A stretch of DNA of 55,343 nucleotides from Yersinia thracica (GCF_902170565.1 NZ_CABHXX010000100.1:1-55343); one strand, 5' to 3'; shown: positions 7,796 through 18,076, counted from the first letter of the stretch. The notes: a model not told the origin generated them from the sequence alone. Numbers and translations are program-made.

Positions 7796-8827
7796 TCACT
7801 CATCTGCCAGTGGGGAGTTAAGATTAGTTTGTGGGCTGGCAACTGAATGGCGGCGCACCAGTGTTGGGCTGAACATATTAGTGATTTCGGGCAGTGGCGT
7901 ATTATTGGCGAGCGCCAATGCTAATTCTGCCGCCTGAGTTGCCATCGCGACCACCGGATAGCGAATGGTGGTCAGGCGAGGGCGCAGATAACGCGAGATC
8001 AACACATCGTCAAAACCGATCAGTGAGATCTCTTGCGGCACCTCGATACTGTTATCACTGAGCACGGATAATGCTCCAGCCGCCATCGAATCATTGTAAC
8101 AGGTGACCGCCGTGAAATGTTTGCCGCGGCCAAGTAGCTCGGTCATGGCTTGCTCACCGCCGATTTCATCTGGCGTACTGTAGGAAATTAAGCGGTCATC
8201 TACCGGGAGACCAAACTCTTCCAGTGCATCCAGATAACCTTGCAGCCGATCAATAGCATCTGAAATCTGATGGTTGGAGCAAATAATCGCAATCCGTTTA
8301 TGACCTTGCTGAATCAGATGGCGGGTTGCCAGCCAGGCACCGTAGCGATCATCCAATGCCACACAGCGAGTTTCAAAGCCTGGCAAAGTGCGGTTAATCA
8401 ACACCATACCGGGAATTTGCTGCATTAATGATGTCAATTCTTCATCGGATAATTTTTTGGCATGGACGACCAGCGCGGCACAGCGGTGGCGGATCAGTTG
8501 TTCGATAGCCTGACGCTCTTTTTCCTCTTCATGGTAACCGTTTCCAATCAATAGAAAATTACCCGTGGCATAAGCCACTTGCTCGACGGCTTTGACCATT
8601 GAGCCAAAGAAAGGGTCGGATACATCACAAACAATCATACCGACGGTTTCTGTTGATTGTTGTGCCAGCGCCCGAGCATTGGCATTCGGGTGGTATTGCA
8701 ACTGCTCCATGGCGTTGCATACCGCTTTTCTTGATGTTTCACTGGCCTTGGGCGAATTATTGATAACACGAGATACCGTCGCGACGGAAACACCCGCCAG
8801 CTTGGCAACATCCTTAATAGTGGCCAT
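7796..8827 (-). CDS. galR: GalR, galactose-regulon repressor
   Basis: A 343-aa LacI/GalR-family protein: N-terminal helix-turn-helix MATIKDVAKLAGVSVATVSR with hinge helix NANARALAQQ, then a periplasmic-binding-like sugar domain. E. coli GalR has 343 residues and is the immediate neighbour of lysA, as here. The known role is repression of the gal and mgl operons, relieved by D-galactose. No gal genes are in this window, so it acts in trans. The upstream region to 9116 is shared with the divergent bisC-like gene. Confidence 0.93.
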   Translation of the reverse strand: MATIKDVAKLAGVSVATVSRVINNSPKASETSRKAVCNAMEQLQYHPNANARALAQQSTETVGMIVCDVSDPFFGSMVKAVEQVAYATGNFLLIGNGYHEEEKERQAIEQLIRHRCAALVVHAKKLSDEELTSLMQQIPGMVLINRTLPGFETRCVALDDRYGAWLATRHLIQQGHKRIAIICSNHQISDAIDRLQGYLDALEEFGLPVDDRLISYSTPDEIGGEQAMTELLGRGKHFTAVTCYNDSMAAGALSVLSDNSIEVPQEISLIGFDDVLISRYLRPRLTTIRYPVVAMATQAAELALALANNTPLPEITNMFSPTLVRRHSVASPQTNLNSPLADE

Positions 8828-9116
8828 TTTTCTTCCAGAAATTTTCAGGGTAATCGCTTACATCACCCAGTTTTGCGGAAAACCGGGCGCTCCGCAAGGG
8901 GGGATGATCGCAACTTGGTGAGAAAAAACCGCAGCACCGAAAATTAGGAACATTACCCAGGATTGGCGACAAAAAAAGTCACTCCGCCAGACAGCGCACA
9001 AAAAAACCATCAGTGCCCGCTTAGTCCAAAATATTTAGGTTTAGTCAAAATTGTGCTTTGGGTTTACTGCCGGGTAAATGTTACTTTTATGATCTATTTA
9101 ATTGTCTGAGATAGCC

Positions 9117-11411
9117 ATGTCCATCACCCGTTACCCCCAGCTTGCCCACTGGGGCGCATACACTGCTGTCGTTGAGGATGGTAAATTAATTCGCTGCGAA
9201 CCTTTTGCCGCTGACTCCAATCCGTCACCCTTGCTGGATTCTATTGCCCCAATGGTCTATTCCGACAAACGTATCCGCAAACCCGCAGTACGCCGCTCGT
9301 GGTTACAGCACCGGGAAAAAAGTGACCGCACTTTGCGTGGACGGGAAGATTTTGTTGAGGTGGACTGGGATGTTGCACTGGATTTAGTCGCAGCAGAGAA
9401 TCGCCGTGTGAGGGAAAAATATGGCCCATCAGGGCTATTTACCGGCTCCTATGGCTGGTCTTCTGCTGGGCGTTTACATCACGCCCGCTCATTAGTTCGG
9501 CGTTTCTATTTCAGTGGCGGTGGGGGGGTTGATCAACTTGGTAACTACAGTTGGGGTTCGGCGCAGTTTTTCTTACCCTATGTGATAGGGACTTTTAGCC
9601 CACTGACCGGCAGAGTGACCTCTTGGCCGAGTGTGGTCGAGCACTGCGAACTGTTTATCGCCTTTGGCGGACTGGCGCTGAAAAATGCTCAAGTATCCTC
9701 TGGCGGTTCGGCGGAACACTCATTAAAACCCTGGCTGGAGAAATTAGCGCAAAAAGGGACGCCGGTGATTAACATCAGCCCGATGCGGGATGACTGCCCA
9801 GACTTTGTTCATGCGGAATGGATACCCATTCGCCCGAATACCGATGTGGCATTGATGTTGGCGCTGGCATATGAAATTCAGCGGGTTGGGGGAGAAGACC
9901 GTGCTTTTCTGGCTAGCCACTGTGTGGGTTATGAGCAATTAGCCGATTACATTCGTGGAGTGAGTGATGGAGTCGCGAAAACGCCAGACTGGGCCAGTGA
10001 AATCACCGGTATTCCGGCGGCAAGAATAAGTCAGTTAGCACAGCAACTTATTGGTGTGCGCAGCTTTATGACTTGCTCCTATTCAGTTCAGCGCGCACAT
10101 CGTGGCGAGCAACCTTACTGGATGGTAATCGCGCTATCCGCCATGTTAGGGCAAGTGGGCTTGCCAGGTGGCGGTTTCTCATTCGGTCACGGCTCAATGA
10201 ATGGCGTGGGCAATCCCAGAATTGATACCCCAGGGCCAACGATGTCGGTGGGGAAAAATCCATCCGGGCTGGCGATTCCCGTGGCACGGATTTGTGACAT
10301 GTTGCTGCAACCGGGGCAGCCTTATCAGTTTCAGGGCGAAACTCATACCTACCCCGACATTCATTTGGTGCACTGGGCGGGCGGTAACCCTTTCCATCAT
10401 CATCAGCAATTAAACCGGCTGATGGAGGGCTGGCAAAAGCCGGATACCGTGATTGTGCAGGATATTTGGTGGACACCGGCGGCTAAAATGGCCGATATCG
10501 TGTTGCCAGTGACCAGCTCGCTGGAGCGTAATGATATTGGTGGCTCGTCTCGGGACCGCTATGTTTTGGCGATGCATCAGGCCATTGCCCCGCAGCATCA
10601 AGCCCGGCACGATTTCGATATTTTTGCTGATTTGGCTGAGCGGCTCGGTTATCGCGACACCTTTACTGAGGGGCGCGATGAAATGGCGTGGATTAAGCAT
10701 ATCTATCAAGAATGTGGTGCCGCCCAACAGCCCCATGGGGTGGAATGGCCTGATTTTGATACTTTCTGGCAACGGGGACATGTGGACTTACCGGCCCCAC
10801 AGAAAGAGTTTGTTTTCTTTGATGCTTTCCGCTCTGATCCGCAGGTTAATCCACTGCAGACGCCGAGCGGTAAAATTGAGTTATTCAGTGAAAAAATCGC
10901 CAGTTATCAATATGATGATTTTGCTCCGCATGCACAATGGAAGCCCCCTATTGAATGGCTGGGCGCACCGCAGGCGGAACAATGGCCGCTGCATTTGATT
11001 TCTATTCAGCCGAGTGACCGCTTGCACAGCCAGCTTGATCCGGCCCCTTTGGCGCAGGGGAATAAAACCGCAGGGCGCGAAACTCTTTATATGCATCCGC
11101 AAGATGCGGCCAGCCGCGAGATAACTGAGGGCAGCCAGGTGAAAGTGAGTAATTTACGCGGCAATTGTCTGGCGGGGGTGCGCATTACTGATGGGGTGAC
11201 TCGTGGCGTGGTGCTGATGGCTACCGGGGCATGGTTTGACCCCGGCTTTGGCAGTCAGCAATCTATTGGCAATCAACAATCTATTGATAGTCAACAACCT
11301 CAAGTTGAGCAATCCGGTAATCCAAATGTCCTGACATTGGATATTGGCACTTCTCGTTTGACCCAAGGCCCGAACGCGATGAGTTGCCTGGTTGAGGTGG
11401 CGCTATACTAA
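9117..11411 (+). CDS. bisC: BisC/TorZ-type molybdopterin S-/N-oxide reductase
   Basis: About 764 aa from the ATG at 9117 (a TTG at 9102 is also in frame). It belongs to the DMSO reductase family: SYGWSSAGRLH carries the molybdenum-ligating serine (residue 116 from this ATG), HADIVLP-like motifs appear as KMADIVLPVTSSLERND, and the C-terminal cofactor-binding barrel contains SDRLHSQLDPAPLA. There is no twin-arginine signal and no iron-sulfur cysteine motif, so it is cytoplasmic like E. coli BisC, which reduces biotin sulfoxide and free methionine sulfoxide. The substrate is inferred. It sits between galR and the Omr RNA, where E. coli has no such gene. Near the C-terminus three 6-residue repeats (QQSI-type) are inserted. 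Confidence 0.82.
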   Translation: MSITRYPQLAHWGAYTAVVEDGKLIRCEPFAADSNPSPLLDSIAPMVYSDKRIRKPAVRRSWLQHREKSDRTLRGREDFVEVDWDVALDLVAAENRRVREKYGPSGLFTGSYGWSSAGRLHHARSLVRRFYFSGGGGVDQLGNYSWGSAQFFLPYVIGTFSPLTGRVTSWPSVVEHCELFIAFGGLALKNAQVSSGGSAEHSLKPWLEKLAQKGTPVINISPMRDDCPDFVHAEWIPIRPNTDVALMLALAYEIQRVGGEDRAFLASHCVGYEQLADYIRGVSDGVAKTPDWASEITGIPAARISQLAQQLIGVRSFMTCSYSVQRAHRGEQPYWMVIALSAMLGQVGLPGGGFSFGHGSMNGVGNPRIDTPGPTMSVGKNPSGLAIPVARICDMLLQPGQPYQFQGETHTYPDIHLVHWAGGNPFHHHQQLNRLMEGWQKPDTVIVQDIWWTPAAKMADIVLPVTSSLERNDIGGSSRDRYVLAMHQAIAPQHQARHDFDIFADLAERLGYRDTFTEGRDEMAWIKHIYQECGAAQQPHGVEWPDFDTFWQRGHVDLPAPQKEFVFFDAFRSDPQVNPLQTPSGKIELFSEKIASYQYDDFAPHAQWKPPIEWLGAPQAEQWPLHLISIQPSDRLHSQLDPAPLAQGNKTAGRETLYMHPQDAASREITEGSQVKVSNLRGNCLAGVRITDGVTRGVVLMATGAWFDPGFGSQQSIGNQQSIDSQQPQVEQSGNPNVLTLDIGTSRLTQGPNAMSCLVEVALY

Positions 11412-11544
11412 GACACCGAATGTACCTTAATGAATTACAAAACTTTTCGGCTCACTCACAATGTTCACTCCTGGTTACACTTTGCACGTAAATGTTGCGA
11501 TTGCTTGCTGGCAGAGGTTTCACACAAACAGATACAGTAGTGAT

Positions 11545-11640
11545 CCCAGAGGTATTAATTGGTGAATAATCAACATACGCTGTGTGTTAAAGCCAGTTTT
11601 TTATTTGCACCGACCTACGCAGATGCGTAGGTTTTTTTTT
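11545..11640 (+). ncRNA. omrA: OmrA/OmrB-type small RNA
   Basis: The RNA begins CCCAGAGGTATTAATTGGTG, almost identical to the conserved 5' seed of E. coli OmrA and OmrB (one substitution), which pairs with mRNAs of outer-membrane proteins, ompR and curli regulator genes. The 3' end is a strong intrinsic terminator: ACCTACGC-AGAT-GCGTAGGT followed by nine T. The central part is divergent. TACAGT at 11533-11538 is a -10 at correct spacing; no good -35 is seen, as expected for an OmpR-dependent promoter. The position directly upstream of aas matches E. coli, but only one copy is present instead of the tandem omrA-omrB. Confidence 0.93.
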
Positions 11641-11744
11641 ATTTGTCCTCTTAGCACGTATTTCCAGCCTCCTCTTACAGATAAATCAGCCACTATTATA
11701 GTATTCTCTTCTTATCATATTCATCGAGTTATAGAGAAACAGAT

Positions 11745-13901
11745 ATGGCTTATCGCTTGTTACGTGCTCTTTTTCGTGGGTTGTTTCGCGTCACCATCGA
11801 GGGTATTACTGACCAGTTTTCACACCAAAAGCTGATTATTACCCCTAATCATGTCTCTTTCCTTGATGGTGCTTTGTTAGCCCTGTTTCTCCCAATAAAA
11901 CCAGTATTTGCGGTCTATTCCAACATCACTGAAAGTTGGTATATGCGCTGGTTGCGGCCCTATGTGGATTTTGTCGCGCTTGATCCGACCAAGCCGATGG
12001 TCATCAAACACTTGGTCAGAATGGTCGAGCAGGGCAGGCCGGTGGTGATATTTCCCGAGGGCCGAATTACCGTGACCGGCTCATTGATGAAAATTTATGA
12101 TGGCGCTGCATTTGTGGCCGCGAAATCAGGCGCTATGGTGGTTCCTGTCCGTTTAGAAGGCCCTGAATTTACCCATTTTGGCCGATTGGGCGAGGTGCTA
12201 AAAGTCCGTTGGTTGCCACAAATCAGTATTCATGTGCTGCCCGCAACCCCCTTACCTATGCCGCAAGCTCCGCGTGCCCGTGACCGCCGGGTACTGGCGG
12301 GTGAGCGTTTACACACCATCATGATGGCGGCGCGGATGGCTATTGTGCCGCGCGAAACGTTATTCGAAGCGCTGCTATCAGCACAAACGCGCTATGGGCG
12401 CTTTAAACCCTGCATCGAAGACATTTCCTTTAAAGAAGATAGTTATCAAACGCTGCTAAAGAAAATCTTAGGTGTCAGCCGTATTCTGCAACGTTTTACC
12501 GCGCAGGGAGAGCATGTGGGGATGCTCTTGCCCAATGCGACTATCACGGCTGCGGTGATTTTCGGCGCTACCCTGCGGGGCCGTATCCCGGCGCTGCTTA
12601 ATTACACCTCCGGTGCTAAAGGTCTGAAAAGCGCCATTACCGCAGCTTCATTGAAGACTATCGTCACTTCGCGCCAGTTCTTGGAAAAGGGCAAACTGAC
12701 ACATTTGCCTGAGCAGGTAACAGAGGCCAATTGGGTCTATCTGGAAGATTTAAAAGACACCGTGACTCTGGCTGATAAGCTATGGATTTTATGCCATTTA
12801 TGCTGCCCACGCCGGGCGATGGTTCCGCAGCAGGCTGACGATAGCGCCTTGATTTTGTTCACCTCCGGTTCAGAGGGTAACCCGAAAGGCGTGGTACATT
12901 CCCATGCCAGTTTATTGGCCAACGTCGAGCAGATCCGCACCATTGCAGACTTCACACCGCGCGACCGTTTTATGTCGTCACTGCCGCTGTTCCATGCTTT
13001 TGGCCTAACAGTCGGTTTATTCACCCCGTTAATGACCGGCAGCCGTGTATTCCTTTACCCCAGCCCGCTGCATTATCGGGTAGTCCCTGAACTGGTGTAT
13101 GACCGCAACTGTACCGTGCTGTTTGGGACGTCCACTTTCTTGGGCAATTATGCCCGCTTTGCCCATCCGTATGATTTTGCCCGCTTGCGTTATGTGGTGG
13201 CTGGCGCTGAAAAGTTATCCGATAGCACTAAACAGATTTGGCAGGATAAATTTGGTATTCGTATTTTGGAAGGTTATGGCGTCACGGAATGCGCGCCAGT
13301 GGTGGCCATTAACGTGCCGATGGCAGCAAAAGTGAATACTGTGGGCCGCATTCTGCCCGCGATGGAATCCCGCTTGATTCCGGTACCCGGTATTGAGCAG
13401 GGCGGGCGTTTACAATTGTGCGGCCCGAATATTATGCGTGGCTACCTGCGGGTAGAAAATCCGGGGGTGCTGGAGCAACCCTCTGCCGAAAATGCTCAGG
13501 GTGAGCAGGAAGCCGGTTGGTATGACACCGGGGATATTGTGGTAATTGATGAGCAAGGATTTTGCGCCATTCGTGGCCGGATGAAGCGCTTTGCTAAATT
13601 AGCCGGAGAAATGGTCTCACTGGAGAGTGTCGAGCAGCTTGCACTGCGAATTTCACCGGCGGGACAACATGCTGCGGCCACGAAAACAGACAGAGCCAAA
13701 GGGGAAGCTTTGGTGCTGTTTACCACTGATAATGAAATAACTCGCGAGAAACTACTCAAAGCAGCGCGGGAAAGCGGGGTTCCTGAACTGGCGGTCCCTC
13801 GCGACATTCGGGTGGTGAAAGCCTTGCCCTTGCTGGGGAGCGGAAAACCTGACTTTGTGACGTTAACTAAAATGGCGGAAGATCCGGAGATGAGCGCATG
13901 A
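11745..13901 (+). CDS. aas: Bifunctional acyl-ACP synthetase / 2-acylglycerophosphoethanolamine acyltransferase
   Basis: 718 aa, two domains. The N-terminal PlsC-type acyltransferase has the NHVSFLD motif (His36, Asp41) and [10 protein letters not shown]. The C-terminal half is an acyl-adenylate synthetase with the AMP motif [11 protein letters not shown] near residue 373 and [10 protein letters not shown]. The enzyme activates fatty acids onto ACP and transfers them to lysophosphatidylethanolamine imported by LplT, repairing inner-membrane phospholipids. It overlaps lplT by 4 bp (ATGA), so the two are translationally coupled. Its length is close to E. coli Aas (719). Confidence 0.95.
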   Translation: MAYRLLRALFRGLFRVTIEGITDQFSHQKLIITPNHVSFLDGALLALFLPIKPVFAVYSNITESWYMRWLRPYVDFVALDPTKPMVIKHLVRMVEQGRPVVIFPEGRITVTGSLMKIYDGAAFVAAKSGAMVVPVRLEGPEFTHFGRLGEVLKVRWLPQISIHVLPATPLPMPQAPRARDRRVLAGERLHTIMMAARMAIVPRETLFEALLSAQTRYGRFKPCIEDISFKEDSYQTLLKKILGVSRILQRFTAQGEHVGMLLPNATITAAVIFGATLRGRIPALLNYTSGAKGLKSAITAASLKTIVTSRQFLEKGKLTHLPEQVTEANWVYLEDLKDTVTLADKLWILCHLCCPRRAMVPQQADDSALILFTSGSEGNPKGVVHSHASLLANVEQIRTIADFTPRDRFMSSLPLFHAFGLTVGLFTPLMTGSRVFLYPSPLHYRVVPELVYDRNCTVLFGTSTFLGNYARFAHPYDFARLRYVVAGAEKLSDSTKQIWQDKFGIRILEGYGVTECAPVVAINVPMAAKVNTVGRILPAMESRLIPVPGIEQGGRLQLCGPNIMRGYLRVENPGVLEQPSAENAQGEQEAGWYDTGDIVVIDEQGFCAIRGRMKRFAKLAGEMVSLESVEQLALRISPAGQHAAATKTDRAKGEALVLFTTDNEITREKLLKAARESGVPELAVPRDIRVVKALPLLGSGKPDFVTLTKMAEDPEMSA

Positions 13902-15112
13902 GTCAGCAAGTATTAGAAGGTAAGCCACTGTTATCAAAGGGTATGGTTGCGGTTCTCTGCGCGCAATTTTTCTCAGCTTTCGGCGATAACGCACTGCTTT
14001 TCGCCACATTGGCATTAATTAAGCAGCAGCTATACCCCGACTGGAGCCAGCCAATTTTACAAATGGCATTCGTCGCGACCTATATCATTCTAGCGCCGTT
14101 TGTCGGGCAATTTGCCGATAGCTTTGCCAAAGGGCGGGTGATGATGGTGGCGAACGGCTTGAAACTGGCCGGTGCGTTGGTTATCTGCTTTGGCTTTAAT
14201 CCGTTTCTGGGGTATAGCCTGGTGGGGGTGGGGGCTGCGGCCTATTCACCCGCTAAATATGGGATTTTGGGGGAAATCACCTCCGGAGAACAGTTGGTTA
14301 AAGCTAACGGCATGATGGAAGCTTCCACCATCGCCGCTATTTTACTCGGCTCGGTCGCCGGGGGCGTGCTGGCTGATTGGCATCTGGGGGCGGCATTGGG
14401 GGTGTGCGCGCTGGTTTATGCTATTGCGGTGGTCGCGAATATGTTTATCCCAAGGTTAGCCGCCGCGCGCTCCGGTAGCTCGTGGCGGCCGCGGGCAATG
14501 ACTGGCAGTTTCTTTGCGGCTTGTCGGATTTTATGGCGCGATGGTGAAACTCGCTTCTCACTGGCGGGAACCAGCTTGTTTTGGGGCGCGGGAGTCACAT
14601 TGCGTTTCCTGCTGGTGCTCTGGGTGCCTATTGCGCTAGGGATCACGGATAACGCGACTCCGACACTCCTCAATGCCATGGTGGCGATTGGTATTGTTGT
14701 TGGGGCGGGGGCTGCGGCTCGTTTTATCACATTGAAAACGGTGAAGCGCTGCTTACCCGCAGGGGTATTGATTGGTGTGGCAGTGGCGATTTTTGCTCTG
14801 CAACACAGCATGCCAATGGCTTATTCGCTATTGATTATCATCGGGATTTTGGGCGGATTCTTTGTGGTTCCGCTCAATGCTTTATTGCAAGAGCGCGGTA
14901 AAAATAGTGTCGGTGCGGGCAATGCTATTGCGGTGCAAAATCTCGGTGAAAACACTGCGATGCTGCTGATGTTGGGCGTGTTCTCGGTGGTGGTGAAACT
15001 CGGCGTACCCGTGGTGGCGGTAGGGGTTGGCTTCGGCGTGATATTTGCACTGGCGATAGCGCTGCTCTGGGGTTGGCAGTGGCGGCAACAACGGCATAAA
15101 GCAGCAAAATGA
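13898..15112 (+). CDS. lplT: Lysophospholipid transporter LplT
   Basis: A 404-aa MFS protein with about 12 membrane segments. The N-terminus has the LplT-like [20 protein letters not shown], with a characteristic Asp in the first helix. It flips lysophospholipids across the inner membrane to Aas; the 4-bp overlap with aas and the conserved neighbour order support the call. Many LplT-like domains are fused to Aas in other bacteria; here they are separate genes as in E. coli. No clear terminator follows it. Confidence 0.93.
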   Translation: MSQQVLEGKPLLSKGMVAVLCAQFFSAFGDNALLFATLALIKQQLYPDWSQPILQMAFVATYIILAPFVGQFADSFAKGRVMMVANGLKLAGALVICFGFNPFLGYSLVGVGAAAYSPAKYGILGEITSGEQLVKANGMMEASTIAAILLGSVAGGVLADWHLGAALGVCALVYAIAVVANMFIPRLAAARSGSSWRPRAMTGSFFAACRILWRDGETRFSLAGTSLFWGAGVTLRFLLVLWVPIALGITDNATPTLLNAMVAIGIVVGAGAAARFITLKTVKRCLPAGVLIGVAVAIFALQHSMPMAYSLLIIIGILGGFFVVPLNALLQERGKNSVGAGNAIAVQNLGENTAMLLMLGVFSVVVKLGVPVVAVGVGFGVIFALAIALLWGWQWRQQRHKAAK

Positions 15113-15255
15113 TAAAGTCATCAAAACGAAAGGCTACAATAGCACCGCGCGTGAATGCCATGGTTGCATCAATCAGGGCATGTTATCGGTATTTGCGACA
15201 GGGGTTAAAGCGCCCCGGTCGCCCCGGCGCTATCGGCCTGCGGCGTAAACGCAGG

Positions 15256-15945
15256 TCAATGGCCTTTAGCTGCATCTTCAATTAACGCAATGATTTCATT
15301 GGGATGGCTCGCCAGAGACGCGTGGCTGGAGTCCAGACGAATAGTTTTCTGCGGTTTCATTCGCTCAGTAAACCACTGCTGAGTTTCTGGCGGTATCATA
15401 TGGTCCTGATTGGATATTTGATACCAACTGGGTTTGGTTTTCCACGCCGGTTCTGCCGAGACGGCTTCAAAGCAATGACCAGAGGTCGGTTTCTGCGCGA
15501 TGGCCATCACGATAGCTTCGGTTTTGTCTAAGTCGTGACAGAAACTTTCGTGGAATTTGTCCCGTTTGAGCCAAACAAAACCGTCCTTATCCGGAACCAA
15601 ATTGGCAGCTCCAGAGGGGAGGTCACGCAACTGGAAAATGCTGCCAAGGCTTTCGCCTTTATCTGGCGCAAAGGCGGCTACATAGACCAGCCCAACCACA
15701 TGCGGTAAGTCGCCAAGTTGCGAAATCACCATCCCACCATAGGAATGGCCTACCAGAATAGTGGGGCCGTCCAATGATTCAGCCAGTTTTCTTGTGCGTT
15801 CCACATCATCGGCTAACGATGTCAGCGGGTTTTGTACCGCGTATACGTCATAGCCCTTATTGTGTAGCGTAGGAATAACATGACGCCAGTGAGAGCCGTC
15901 GCCCAATGCGCCGTGTACTAATAAAATATTGGGTTTTTTTGCCAT
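15256..15945 (-). CDS. Alpha/beta hydrolase of the small esterase / EstC-like family
   Basis: The start is taken at the ATG at 15945 (MAKKPNILLV), which has a GGGG-type ribosome binding site; an in-frame ATG at 16014 would add 23 residues without one. The 229-aa product has HGALGDGSHW (oxyanion loop), nucleophile Ser68 in GHSYGG, and a His in SSHASLASHP near the C-terminus; the acid is probably the Asp in NQDHMIPP. It lacks a signal peptide. Relatives are annotated as alpha/beta hydrolases of unknown physiological substrate. It is inserted between lplT and tas, which are adjacent in E. coli. Confidence 0.8.
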   Translation of the reverse strand: MAKKPNILLVHGALGDGSHWRHVIPTLHNKGYDVYAVQNPLTSLADDVERTRKLAESLDGPTILVGHSYGGMVISQLGDLPHVVGLVYVAAFAPDKGESLGSIFQLRDLPSGAANLVPDKDGFVWLKRDKFHESFCHDLDKTEAIVMAIAQKPTSGHCFEAVSAEPAWKTKPSWYQISNQDHMIPPETQQWFTERMKPQKTIRLDSSHASLASHPNEIIALIEDAAKGH

Positions 15946-16168
15946 TTTATACCCCGTATTATCAATAAAGAACACGAAATAAGGTTGTGGATAGGCTGAT
16001 ATCAGCGCTATCACAGACTGCTAGAGTATAGTTCATGTATAACTTTACGAGTCGGCATAGAGTTTTTTCCTGAAATGGTTGCATAATCAGTCGGTCATAT
16101 TTTCTCTATGCCAGCTCGCTTTTCTGGCGATTCCTCAGCGTATTGGCGGCTATTTTTACTCGAGGAAT

Positions 16169-17209
16169 TTAAGGTGCCGGGAAGGTAAAGCGGGTGTGAA
16201 TCTCTTCCAATGCATTTAATACTTCCTGATCCAACACCACATTTTGGCTATCAATATTACTTTTCAGTTGTTCCAGTGTGGTTGCACCCAACAATGTGCT
16301 GGCAACAAAAGGTTGCTGGCGCACGAAAGCCAGCGCCATTTGCGCCGGATCCAGTCCATGACGTTTGGCCAGCGCCACATATTCAGCTGTCGCTAACTGA
16401 GCTTGTGGCCCAGTATAGCGAGTGAATCGGCTGAATAAAGTATTACGCGCCCCGGCAGGTTGTGCGCCATTCAGGTATTTACCGCTCAGAGTACCAAACG
16501 CCAAACTAGAATAAGCCAGCAGCTCCACACCTTCGTGTTGGCTTATCTCGGCTAAACCCACTTCAAAACTGCGGTTAAGCAAACTGTAGGGGTTTTGAAT
16601 CGACAGGATACGCGGTAAATCATGTTTTTCAGCCAGTTGCAGATAACGCATCACACCCCAAGGTGTTTCATTCGAGACGCCGATATAGCGGATTTTACCG
16701 GCGCGCACCTGTTCGTTCAGGGCCTCCAGTGTCTCGAGCAAGGTGACAACAGCGGTTTGTTCACTGTAATGATAATTCAACTTACCGAAACAGTTGGTTT
16801 CTCGCTGCGGCCAATGTAACTGATAAATATCAAGATAATCGGTATTGAGGCGTCGGAGACTCTCTTCCAGCGCGACACGAATATTTTTCCGATCCAGCGC
16901 CATATTGGGGCGAATGGGTTTATCACTTCCGCGTGATGGCCCGGATACTTTGCTGGCTAAAATGATTTTGTCTCGGCTACCGCGAGCTTTTATCCAGCTA
17001 CCAATGTATTGCTCAGTTAACCCTTGGGTTTCTGGCTTTGGGGGAACCGGGTACATTTCTGCGGTATCAATCAAGTTAATACCGGCTGCAACGGCGTAAT
17101 CCAGTTGAGCATGGGCATCGGCTTCACTGTTTTGTTCACCAAAAGTCATGGTGCCCAGACCCAGCAGGCTTACTTCTAATGAACTGTGGGGAATACGATG
17201 ATATTGCAT
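16169..17209 (-). CDS. tas: Aldo/keto reductase Tas
   Basis: A 346-aa NADP(H)-dependent aldo-keto reductase, nearly the same from end to end as E. coli Tas (MQYHRIPHSSLEVSLLGLGT start). The catalytic tetrad is visible: Asp and Tyr in NLIDTAEMYP, Lys in ILASKVSG, His in LYQLHWPQ-like DIYQLHWPQ. The cofactor site includes STLLGATTLEQLKSNI near the C-terminus. Tas in E. coli was found by complementing tyrosine auxotrophy; its natural substrate is not established. It lies downstream of ygdQ on the same strand but behind a strong hairpin. Confidence 0.95.
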   Translation of the reverse strand: MQYHRIPHSSLEVSLLGLGTMTFGEQNSEADAHAQLDYAVAAGINLIDTAEMYPVPPKPETQGLTEQYIGSWIKARGSRDKIILASKVSGPSRGSDKPIRPNMALDRKNIRVALEESLRRLNTDYLDIYQLHWPQRETNCFGKLNYHYSEQTAVVTLLETLEALNEQVRAGKIRYIGVSNETPWGVMRYLQLAEKHDLPRILSIQNPYSLLNRSFEVGLAEISQHEGVELLAYSSLAFGTLSGKYLNGAQPAGARNTLFSRFTRYTGPQAQLATAEYVALAKRHGLDPAQMALAFVRQQPFVASTLLGATTLEQLKSNIDSQNVVLDQEVLNALEEIHTRFTFPAP

Positions 17210-17329
17210 TGCCGACCTTCCTTTGTGTCTGAAGTTATCAGGCTAAGTCAAACCCGCCTTATCCGACTATAACTAAGCACTGCGGCAGGGGGAAGAGGAC
17301 AAGGAAAAAGTGCAGAAAATAGTGGGAAA

Positions 17330-17351
17330 CGGGTGCGACGAATCGCACCCG
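17330..17351 (-). terminator. Hairpin terminator after ygdQ with UUCG tetraloop
   Basis: A perfect 9-bp stem CGGGTGCGA/TCGCACCCG closes a TTCG loop when read on the minus strand, starting 9 bp after the ygdQ stop and followed by TTT. The T-run is short, so termination may be partial; it separates ygdQ from tas. Confidence 0.6.
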
Positions 17352-17359
17352 CGATATTT

Positions 17360-18076
17360 TTATTTCGCTAGCTTATTTTTCTTCCCGCGCATGAGGTTAA
17401 GAGTTTCAACACCCATTGAGAAGAACATGGCGAAGTAGATGTAACCTTTCGGAATGTGAATCTGGAAACTTTCCAACATCAGGGTAAATCCGACCAGAAT
17501 CAAGAAAGATAATGCCAGCATTTTGACGGATGGGTGGCGGTTAACAAATTCACCAATCGGCCGGGCGGCAAACATCATCACACCCACGGCGATGACAACA
17601 GCGGCCATCATAATAAACAGATGGTCTGACAGCCCCACCGCGGTTATCACCGAGTCCAGGCTAAAAATGATATCCAACAGCATGATTTGCACGATAGCCG
17701 CAAAAAAAGAGCTGGCATTGCTGCTGTGCTCTGTATCACTGCCCTCAATGGTTTCATGAATTTCTTTACTGGCTTTCCAAATCAGAAACAAACCACCCAG
17801 CAGCAAAATGAGATCTCGCATGGAAATGCCATGACCGGCCACCGTAAACAACGGCTCTGTCAGGCGGATCACCCAAGCAATAGAAGCAAGTAATGCCAAA
17901 CGCATTAACATTGCTCCGGCCAAACCAATTCGGCGGGCTTTGTTTTGCTGCGCTTTAGGTAATTTTGCAACCACTAAAGAAAGGAAAATAATATTGTCTA
18001 TGCCGAGAACGATCTCAAGGATAGTCAGTGTGCCTAGCGCCAACCAGGCATTTGGATCGGCAATCCATTCAAACAT
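17360..18076 (-). CDS. ygdQ: TerC-family integral membrane protein YgdQ
   Basis: 238 aa, about seven hydrophobic segments. The TerC signatures are present: LEIVLGIDNIIFLSLV in the first helices and DIIFSLDSVITAVG in the middle, both with the acidic residues thought to coordinate metal. TerC-family proteins are linked to metal (manganese) export or metal loading of secreted enzymes; E. coli YgdQ itself is not characterised well. It neighbours mutH as in E. coli. Confidence 0.9.
   Translation of the reverse strand: MFEWIADPNAWLALGTLTILEIVLGIDNIIFLSLVVAKLPKAQQNKARRIGLAGAMLMRLALLASIAWVIRLTEPLFTVAGHGISMRDLILLLGGLFLIWKASKEIHETIEGSDTEHSSNASSFFAAIVQIMLLDIIFSLDSVITAVGLSDHLFIMMAAVVIAVGVMMFAARPIGEFVNRHPSVKMLALSFLILVGFTLMLESFQIHIPKGYIYFAMFFSMGVETLNLMRGKKNKLAK

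Noticed and set aside
10066-10781. Long antisense frames inside the bisC-like gene
   Set aside because: Shadow frames of a long GC-rich coding gene on the + strand; no family recognised and no ribosome sites.
15151-15285. Arginine-rich 44-codon frame from GTG between lplT and the hydrolase gene
   Set aside because: No ribosome binding site, runs into the 3' end of the opposite-strand hydrolase gene, and its composition follows the GC-rich repeat-like DNA; no support for translation.
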